A stretch of DNA of 13,590 nt from Flavobacteriaceae bacterium (GTDB taxonomy: Bacteria > Bacteroidota > Bacteroidia > Flavobacteriales > Flavobacteriaceae), in NCBI GenBank assembly GCA_018623655.1, contig JAAZVG010000028.1, forward strand, positions 1 to 13,590, in the 5' to 3' direction. The notes below the pieces were generated by a model. The model made no database searches. It saw only the letters and a list, made by a program, of their open reading frames with translations, and was not told the DNA's origin. Shown piece after piece: positions 6,113 through 11,872 of the stretch (the first letter of the stretch is position 1; each line of letters starts with the position of its first letter). The translations under genes and the position numbers were made by a program.

Positions 6113-7822
6113 TTAATAAAACCCTTTTCGCTTTCTCTTTCCAGTGCTTTTCTTTGATTTCTTGGTAAAATTTCTTGAAGGTTTAGTCTTGAAATTCGAT
6201 TTCTTTGACTTCCGCTGATTTTTTGACCCACTGTTCTGTTTTGTTACTTCTACACTTACGCGATAGCCATTGTATTCAGTATCCTTGAAGGTTTCTAATA
6301 CGAAATCAGTGAGAGCAGCATCCACGTTAAAGAAGGAAAAATTATTCATCGTATCCACTTTAAATATATCCTCTCGTTGAAGTTCAAGAGCCTTTTTCAA
6401 ATAATCTTTCATCGACTTCCAATTGAACCCATCCCGCTCTCCAAGATTGATAAAAAATCGAACTTCTCCATGTTTAGCTCTCGAGCCTGGCTCAGTATTT
6501 CCTTCAGAATTAAAAGTTTCTTTTAAATAATATTGAGCCAATCGGTTGTAGGCTTCACCAAATACTTTTCTAAGTAATGTTTCTCGATCGATAGACACCA
6601 AAGTTTCTTCCAAAAGTGGCATATAGCTTTCGATACTTTCATCCACTTCAGTATCCCTTAATTTATCGGCTAGACTTTTGAGTTGGTTTTTTATAATTCC
6701 AGCAACTGAAGGAACTTCGAGGAACTCGAATTTCTTTTTTAGCTTTTTTTCAAACTGTTCAATCTTTCTTCGATCGCTATTCGTGCAAAGGCATAATGAA
6801 TGTCCTGTTTTACCTGCTCTACCGGTCCTCCCACTTCGATGATTGTAGGTTTCGGGTTCATCGGGTAGTTGGTAGTGTATTACATGAGTGATATCATCTA
6901 CGTCAATACCACGAGCAGCAACGTCTGTTGCTACTAGAATTTGAACTTGGCGTTTTCTAAACCCTGCCATTACAAGATCTCTTTGATTTTGACTGAGGTC
7001 ACCATGTAAGGCACTTGCATTGTATCCGTCTTCTATCAGTTTTTCAGCAATTTTTTGGGTTTCTCTCTTGGTTCGACAGAATATTACAGCGAACAATTGT
7101 GGATCACTATCAACGATTCTTTTTAATGCGGCATACTTGTTTCGAGCGCTTACTGTATAGACGAAGTGACTTACGGTTGTCGCACCTACATTTTTGCTTC
7201 CTACCGTGATTTCTGTTGGATGATGCATGAATTCTTTCGCAATTTCTGCAACCTCTTTTGGCATGGTAGCCGAGAATAACCAAGTCAGCTTGTCTTCTGG
7301 GGTGTAGCTAAGAATCGATTTGATGTCTTGATAGAACCCCATGTTTAACATTTCGTCTGCTTCATCTAATATGCAGTACTCGATCTGGTCAATTCGCAGC
7401 ATTTTGCGTTGGATCAAATCTAAAAGTCTGCCCGGTGTAGCTACTACAATTTGAACTCCGGATTTAATAGATTCTGCTTGTTCTCTAACGCTCGCTCCGC
7501 CGTAAACAGCAACAATTTTCGTTCCTTTTTTAAATTGGGCATACTTACCGATTTCAGATGTAATTTGTAAACACAGTTCTCTAGTGGGAGCCACAATTAA
7601 GCCCTGTACAACCTTTCTTTTGATATCGATTTTTTGAAGAAGTGGAAACCCAAAAGCAGCAGTTTTACCGGTTCCTGTTTGGGCTAATGCAACTAGATCA
7701 GTTTTTTTATCGAGTAGTTGCGGAATGGCTTTTGATTGAATTTCAGATGGAGTTTCAAAGCCCATCTTCTGAACGGCTTTTAATATATCTTCATCTAAGC
7801 CGAGTTTTGAAAAGGATTGCAT
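6113..7822 (-). CDS. DEAD-box ATP-dependent RNA helicase with DbpA-type RNA-binding domain
   Basis: This 569-residue protein unwinds or remodels RNA using ATP, probably in ribosome assembly or cold adaptation as for DeaD/CsdA relatives. All core motifs are present: Q motif (FSKLGL...TPSEIQ, 4-29), motif I AQTGTGKT (47-54), Ia PTREL (79-83), Ib TPGR (129-132), II DEAD (153-156), III SAT (184-186), IV VIFCRTK (246-252), V ATDVAARGID (298-307) and VI HRSGRTGR (328-335). A DbpA-type RNA-binding domain (about 452-528) starts EVRFFINLGERDGF. The last 35 or so residues are a very basic Lys/Arg/Ser tail that should bind RNA without strong sequence preference. It lies 44 bases downstream of rdgB and has its own likely promoter box. 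Assigning deaD rather than another paralogue is not safe from sequence alone. Confidence 0.95.
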   Translation of the reverse strand: MQSFSKLGLDEDILKAVQKMGFETPSEIQSKAIPQLLDKKTDLVALAQTGTGKTAAFGFPLLQKIDIKRKVVQGLIVAPTRELCLQITSEIGKYAQFKKGTKIVAVYGGASVREQAESIKSGVQIVVATPGRLLDLIQRKMLRIDQIEYCILDEADEMLNMGFYQDIKSILSYTPEDKLTWLFSATMPKEVAEIAKEFMHHPTEITVGSKNVGATTVSHFVYTVSARNKYAALKRIVDSDPQLFAVIFCRTKRETQKIAEKLIEDGYNASALHGDLSQNQRDLVMAGFRKRQVQILVATDVAARGIDVDDITHVIHYQLPDEPETYNHRSGRTGRAGKTGHSLCLCTNSDRRKIEQFEKKLKKKFEFLEVPSVAGIIKNQLKSLADKLRDTEVDESIESYMPLLEETLVSIDRETLLRKVFGEAYNRLAQYYLKETFNSEGNTEPGSRAKHGEVRFFINLGERDGFNWKSMKDYLKKALELQREDIFKVDTMNNFSFFNVDAALTDFVLETFKDTEYNGYRVSVEVTKQNSGSKNQRKSKKSNFKTKPSRNFTKKSKKSTGKRKRKGFY

Positions 7823-7838
7823 AAATCTTATTAAGCCG

Positions 7839-7846
7839 CAAAGGTA
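7839..7846 (-). promoter_or_regulatory. Candidate -7 promoter element for the DEAD-box helicase gene
   Basis: The minus strand reads TACCTTTG, a full match to TAnnTTTG, 16 bases before the ATG at 7822 and within the 44-base spacer after rdgB. No clear -33 TTG was found. It suggests the helicase can be transcribed independently of rdgB. Confidence 0.4.
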
Positions 7847-7866
7847 GTTTAAATAAGTGTATGCTT

Positions 7867-8457
7867 TTATAAATCGCTACTGTTCAGGAATTCGATTAAT
7901 TGCTCCGAAGCTTTGGCCCGATGACTGATCGATTTTTTTATCGTTTTATCTAATTCCCCAAAGGTTTGATCAAAACCTTTGGGTATGAAGATAGGATCAT
8001 ATCCAAACCCGTTTGTTCCTCGAAGTTCAGTTGTTATGATTCCGTCTACAATACCTTCAAAATAGTAGGTGTCATCATGTGTAATTAGGCAAAACACTGT
8101 TTTGAAATAAGCACTTCTGTCTTGGTGCTGAGCGAGATTATCTAATAGTAGCGCCATATTTTTATGACTATCCCTACCTCCAGAATAACAAGCACTATCT
8201 ACTCCTGGGGCTCCACCTAGCGCTTTTACAAATAAACCGCTATCATCAGAAAAACAGGGTTTACCGAAACGGTTGTAAATCGTTAATGCTTTTTGATAAG
8301 CGTTGCCTTCCAAGGTATTTGTGGTTTCAGGAATTTCATCGTTAAAATCGAGTTCATTTAAAGAAATTAAATGTGCTTTTTTTGCGATTAATATCCGTAG
8401 CTCTTCAAGTTTCTTTTCATTCTGGGTTGCAAAGACAAGTGTTGGTAAATCGGTCAT
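7867..8457 (-). CDS. rdgB: Non-canonical purine NTP pyrophosphatase (dITP/XTP pyrophosphatase, RdgB/HAM1 family)
   Basis: This 196-residue cytosolic enzyme hydrolyses ITP, dITP and XTP to the monophosphates plus pyrophosphate, keeping damaged purines out of DNA and RNA. Family hallmarks, in order: the N-terminal loop FATQNEKKLEEL (9-20), TLEGNAYQKA (48-57), SDDSGL (70-75, with metal-binding and catalytic Asp residues), GGAPGVDSACYSG (81-93), the base-binding TNGFGYDPIF (148-157) and SHRAKA (178-183). Length is normal for the family. The ATG at 8457 places the conserved first strand at residues 6-10. The gene diverges from the SerB-SerA gene across a short region with candidate promoter boxes facing both ways. 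It is first in a five-gene minus-strand run. Confidence 0.96.
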   Translation of the reverse strand: MTDLPTLVFATQNEKKLEELRILIAKKAHLISLNELDFNDEIPETTNTLEGNAYQKALTIYNRFGKPCFSDDSGLFVKALGGAPGVDSACYSGGRDSHKNMALLLDNLAQHQDRSAYFKTVFCLITHDDTYYFEGIVDGIITTELRGTNGFGYDPIFIPKGFDQTFGELDKTIKKSISHRAKASEQLIEFLNSSDL

Positions 8458-8466
8458 AACTACTTA

Positions 8467-8474
8467 CAAAAATA
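8467..8474 (-). promoter_or_regulatory. Candidate -7 promoter element for rdgB
   Basis: The minus strand reads TATTTTTG, matching TAnnTTTG fully. Only nine bases separate it from the ATG at 8457, so the transcript would have a very short leader. This spacing is tighter than at the other genes here and lowers confidence. Confidence 0.3.
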
Positions 8475-8497
8475 GACTCAACCAATGAAAGTTTAGC

Positions 8498-8505
8498 TAA
8501 ATTTG
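8498..8505 (+). promoter_or_regulatory. Candidate -7 promoter element for the SerB-SerA gene
   Basis: TAAATTTG matches TAnnTTTG fully and overlaps the possible TTG start at 8503. If used, transcription would begin near 8510 and the first usable in-frame start would be GTG 8530, 24 bases after the box. No clear -33 element was seen. Confidence 0.35.
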
Positions 8506-8529
8506 CTTCAAATCATCAATAAAGAACAC

Positions 8530-10413
8530 GTGCCTACCTCTTATATTTTCGATTTCGATAGCACTATAACTAGGGTTGAAGCTTTAGATATTCTTGCGGA
8601 GATTTCTTTAGAGGAAAATCCGAAGAAGGAAGATGTTATTGAACAAATAAAACAAATAACCAATCTGGGAATCGATGGAGATATATCCTTTACAGAATCC
8701 TTAGAGCAAAGAATAAAACTTCTCGGAGCACACCGCGATCATCTTGAATTGCTTATAGAAGAATTGAAAGAAAAAATTTCACATTCTTTTGCATCGAATC
8801 GAAAATTCTTTGAAACTCACCGAGATGATATTTATGTAATCTCTGCGGGTTTTAAGGAGTTTATAATTCCTATTGTTGCGCAGTTTCACGTTCCCTCAGA
8901 TCGTGTTTACGCAAATACCTTTACATTTGACTCTGAAGGTCGCATTGTTGGTTTCGATAAGGAGAATCCTTTGTCAAAGCACAATGGAAAGATAGAATGC
9001 TTACAAGGGCTGAATCTTTCAGGAGATATTCAGGTTATTGGTGATGGTTATTCTGATTATGTGATGAGAGAAGCTGGAATCGCCAAAAAGTTCTTTGCTT
9101 ATACCGAAAACGTTAAGCGTGAAAAGGCGGTAGCCAATGCGGATTTCGTGACCGAAACACTAGACGAATTTTTATATATCAACGATTTGCCAAGAAATTT
9201 TTCATACCCTAAAAATCGAATTAAAATTCTCCTTTTGGAGAATATTCATCCTGATGCACTCGAGCGTTTAGAAAACGATGGTTACAGTGTTGAACTTGTT
9301 TCTACAGCTTTAAGTGAATCTGAACTTATTGAACGAATAAAGGGAGTGCATGTTCTCGGAATTCGATCTAAAACCAAGGTAACTAAGGCTGTTTTAAAGG
9401 CCGCTGATAAACTTTTGGTCATTGGTGCTTTCTGTATTGGTACTACACAAATTGATCTTGATGCCTGTAAATTGTCAGGAGTTGTTGTTTTTAATGCTCC
9501 CTACAGTAATACGAGATCAGTGGTTGAATTAGCATTGGGTCAAATTGTGATGTTGATGCGTTCTACTTTTCAGCGCTCCTCTGAAATGCATTCGGGAGTT
9601 TGGAATAAAACCGCTGTAGGCTCTAGAGAAGTACGAGGTAAAACCTTAGGTATTGTTGGTTACGGAAATATTGGAAAGCAACTTTCTGTTCTTGCTGAAG
9701 CTATAGGAATGAAGGTTTATTTTTATGATTTACAAGACACCCTTGGATTAGGTAATGCGGAAAGGGTTGTTAGTCTTGACGACTTGTTGCGTATTAGTGA
9801 TGTGATTTCATTGCACGTAGATGATAATCCACAGAATAAGAATCTTATTGGAGATCGTGAATTGAGTTTATGCAAAGATGGGGCCTATTTAATCAATTTG
9901 TCTCGCGGATACGTTGTAAGTATTGAAGACTTAGCAAAACATTTAAAATCTGGAAAACTCGCTGGAGCGGCAGTCGATGTCTTCCCTGTTGAGCCCAAGC
10001 AAAACGGAAGTTATGAAAGCCCATTATTAGGTTTAGAAAATGTAATATTAACTCCTCATATTGGCGGAAGTACTATTGAAGCACAGAGAGATATAGCAGG
10101 ATTCGTGCCTAAAAAAATCATGGGGTATATCAACTCGGGAAACACAGAGGATGCAGTTAATTTCCCGAATATTCGCCTACCGCAACAACAAGATCGTCAT
10201 CGTTTCTTGCACATCCATAAGAATGTACCTGGGGTTATGGCTGCTATCAACAAGATTCTTGCTGAGTATAAATTGAACTTGGTTGGTCAATTCTTATCTA
10301 CTGATCCAGAGGTGGGTTATGTAATTTCTGATGTAGATAATGCCTATAATCCAGATGTAATTGAGGCCTTAAAACAAATTCCTAACACCATCCGATTTAG
10401 AGTACTTTATTAA
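8530..10413 (+). CDS. Fused phosphoserine phosphatase (SerB-like) and 3-phosphoglycerate dehydrogenase (SerA)
   Basis: This 627-residue protein (636 from the alternative TTG at 8503) joins two serine-synthesis enzymes. Residues about 4-215 are a HAD-family phosphatase: DFDST (8-12, nucleophile Asp8, acid Asp10), ISAGF with Ser105, Lys154, and GDGYSD (171-176). Residues about 229-627 are an E. coli-type SerA, with the NAD-binding GYGNIG (377-382) and the catalytic triad Arg459 (in NLSRGYVV), Glu488 (in VFPVEP) and His510 (in TPHIGGS). A C-terminal ACT domain runs from about 557. His563, Asn565 and Asn583 line up with the serine-binding residues of E. coli SerA (His344, Asn346, Asn364), so serine feedback inhibition is likely. 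The middle enzyme SerC is not in the window. No ATG is available near the start. The phosphatase substrate is inferred from family and fusion partner. Confidence 0.93.
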   Translation: MPTSYIFDFDSTITRVEALDILAEISLEENPKKEDVIEQIKQITNLGIDGDISFTESLEQRIKLLGAHRDHLELLIEELKEKISHSFASNRKFFETHRDDIYVISAGFKEFIIPIVAQFHVPSDRVYANTFTFDSEGRIVGFDKENPLSKHNGKIECLQGLNLSGDIQVIGDGYSDYVMREAGIAKKFFAYTENVKREKAVANADFVTETLDEFLYINDLPRNFSYPKNRIKILLLENIHPDALERLENDGYSVELVSTALSESELIERIKGVHVLGIRSKTKVTKAVLKAADKLLVIGAFCIGTTQIDLDACKLSGVVVFNAPYSNTRSVVELALGQIVMLMRSTFQRSSEMHSGVWNKTAVGSREVRGKTLGIVGYGNIGKQLSVLAEAIGMKVYFYDLQDTLGLGNAERVVSLDDLLRISDVISLHVDDNPQNKNLIGDRELSLCKDGAYLINLSRGYVVSIEDLAKHLKSGKLAGAAVDVFPVEPKQNGSYESPLLGLENVILTPHIGGSTIEAQRDIAGFVPKKIMGYINSGNTEDAVNFPNIRLPQQQDRHRFLHIHKNVPGVMAAINKILAEYKLNLVGQFLSTDPEVGYVISDVDNAYNPDVIEALKQIPNTIRFRVLY

Positions 10414-10418
10414 CGAAA

Positions 10419-10892
10419 TTAATCGTGATGATAAGGCTCACCTTTGAGGATAGAAAACGCACGGTATAATTGCTCACTGAATATTAAGCGCACCATTTGG
10501 TGAGTGAAGGTCATTTGTGATAAGGACATCTGTAAATGTGATTTAATCTTTAATTCTTCACTAAATCCATAAGGTCCACCAATCACGAAGGTTAAATTAC
10601 TATTTCCCTGTAAGCCTTCATTTTCAATGAAACTTGCAAAGGACCTTGAACTAAAGGCTTTTCCGTTTTCGTCAAGCAAAATCAGTCTTGATTGTTTGTC
10701 TATCAGCGATTCTATTTTTGAAGCTTCCTGCTTTTTTTGATCCTGAACACTCATTGATTTTCTTCGAGAGGGGTCGATAATTTCGATGTAATTGAATCTG
10801 GCGTAATGCTTCAATTTACTATGGTATTTATCGATAAGCTCTCGGAGTAGTTTATCATCGGTTTTACCAATTACTAGCAGGGTCACTTTCAT
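10419..10892 (-). CDS. rlmH: 23S rRNA pseudouridine-1915 N3-methyltransferase
   Basis: This 157-residue SPOUT-class enzyme uses S-adenosylmethionine to methylate pseudouridine 1915 in helix 69 of 23S rRNA, acting as a homodimer on the assembled ribosome. Evidence is the start MKVTLLVIGKTDD, LILLDENGKAFSS (70-82), the knot-forming SAM site FVIGGPYG (102-109), LSQMTFTHQMVRLIFSEQLY (124-143) and the C-terminal PYHHD. The same frame stays open back to 11036, adding 48 residues, but that extension has no family similarity and overlaps the divergent YihY gene. ATG 10892 gives the family's normal length and places the conserved first strand at the N-terminus. It converges with the SerB-SerA gene, five bases apart. 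Confidence 0.96.
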   Translation of the reverse strand: MKVTLLVIGKTDDKLLRELIDKYHSKLKHYARFNYIEIIDPSRRKSMSVQDQKKQEASKIESLIDKQSRLILLDENGKAFSSRSFASFIENEGLQGNSNLTFVIGGPYGFSEELKIKSHLQMSLSQMTFTHQMVRLIFSEQLYRAFSILKGEPYHHD

Positions 10893-10913
10893 TTTCTTAA
10901 ATTCGTGTGACTC

Positions 10914-10921
10914 CAAAAATA
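10914..10921 (-). promoter_or_regulatory. Candidate -7 promoter element for rlmH
   Basis: The minus strand reads TATTTTTG, a full match to TAnnTTTG, 21 bases before the ATG at 10892. Its position supports ATG 10892, because a start at 11036 would lie upstream of the promoter. No clear -33 element was seen. Confidence 0.4.
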
Positions 10922-10936
10922 AGTCGAGTTCAGAAA

Positions 10937-11872
10937 ATGGATGCTTCCGTAGAAAAATTCTTGAATTGGCCTGTGGTAAAAACCTTAGTTCGAGCCCTAA
11001 GAACCGTGGACTTACCGGGATATCCGGGTTTTTCATTATTTGATCTTATTAATTTATATATCTCGGGAATTATAAAGGGAGCGTTGACTTCTAGGGCTAG
11101 TTCAATTGCCTTTAGCTTGTTCATGGCCTTATTCCCACTACTTATTTTTTTATTGACTCTTATTCCGTATTTAATCCCTTTAGTTGAAACAACCTCTGAG
11201 CCTTTCGATCAAAAACTCCTTTTCTTTTTAGAGTCTTTCTTGCCTGGAGCTACAGCAGAGTATTTCTCTCAAATCTTTGAGCAGTTGAAGAATCAGCCTA
11301 CAGACGGCCTATTGTCAACCACCTTTTTACTTTCCATTTTTCTAGTAGCTAACGGGGTTAGTGCTATTTTCAGTCAATTCGATCAATCTTATCACATCAA
11401 ACTCAATCAGAATTTTTTTAAACAATACGCTCTTGCTGTATTTGTAGGTTTACTTTTGTCGCTCGGAATTATAGTCGGCGCAATTGCCTACATCTATTCT
11501 GAATTCTACATTGTCGAATTCGGTTTAGACAAGGCTCGTTTCAGTCAAAATCGAATCTCCTTACTTTTTGTAATCTTCATGTCTTACATTGGGACTAGTT
11601 TATTATACTATTTTGGAACCGCAAGAGCAACCCGAATCTCCTTCTTTTCATGGGGTCCACTAATGACCACCTTGTTACTTCTAGTTACTTCCTATCTATT
11701 TGGAGTGTACATCGAAAAATTTGCGAGTTACAATGAATTGTACGGCGCATTAGGTGGATTGTTAATACTAATGGTTTTTTTGTGGCTAAATTCAAATATC
11801 CTTTTATTAGGTTTCGAGTTAAACGCCGTTTTAGCTCGATTAAAGAATGAATTGAATACTCCTCAAGAATGA
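10937..11872 (+). CDS. YihY/BrkB-family inner membrane protein
   Basis: This 311-residue polytopic protein has about six hydrophobic segments (roughly 56-80, 125-141, 164-188, 207-227, 242-256 and 269-293). Family signs are ASSIAFSLFMALFPLLIFLL at about 54-73 and the C-terminal ELYGALGGLLILMVFLWL followed by LLGFELNAVLARL. The family was once labelled ribonuclease BN by mistake and is often called virulence factor BrkB; its transport or other role is not settled. ATG 10937 is preferred over the in-frame GTG 10907, because the extra ten residues look unconserved and the longer form would nearly abut rlmH. A one-mismatch -7 box (TAAATTCG, 10898-10905) lies upstream. The stop overlaps the priA start by four bases (ATGA), so the two are likely coupled. 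Confidence 0.92.
   Translation: MDASVEKFLNWPVVKTLVRALRTVDLPGYPGFSLFDLINLYISGIIKGALTSRASSIAFSLFMALFPLLIFLLTLIPYLIPLVETTSEPFDQKLLFFLESFLPGATAEYFSQIFEQLKNQPTDGLLSTTFLLSIFLVANGVSAIFSQFDQSYHIKLNQNFFKQYALAVFVGLLLSLGIIVGAIAYIYSEFYIVEFGLDKARFSQNRISLLFVIFMSYIGTSLLYYFGTARATRISFFSWGPLMTTLLLLVTSYLFGVYIEKFASYNELYGALGGLLILMVFLWLNSNILLLGFELNAVLARLKNELNTPQE

Noticed and set aside
10409..10423. ATTAA-CGAAA-TTAAT inverted repeat between the SerB-SerA gene and rlmH, as a bidirectional terminator
   Set aside because: The stem is five A-T pairs only, formed largely by the two facing TAA stop codons, and there is no T-tract. It is too weak to call.
11009..11027. Near-palindrome around GGATATCC as an operator site
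   Set aside because: It lies within the YihY coding sequence (PGYPG) and symmetry fails beyond the eight central bases.
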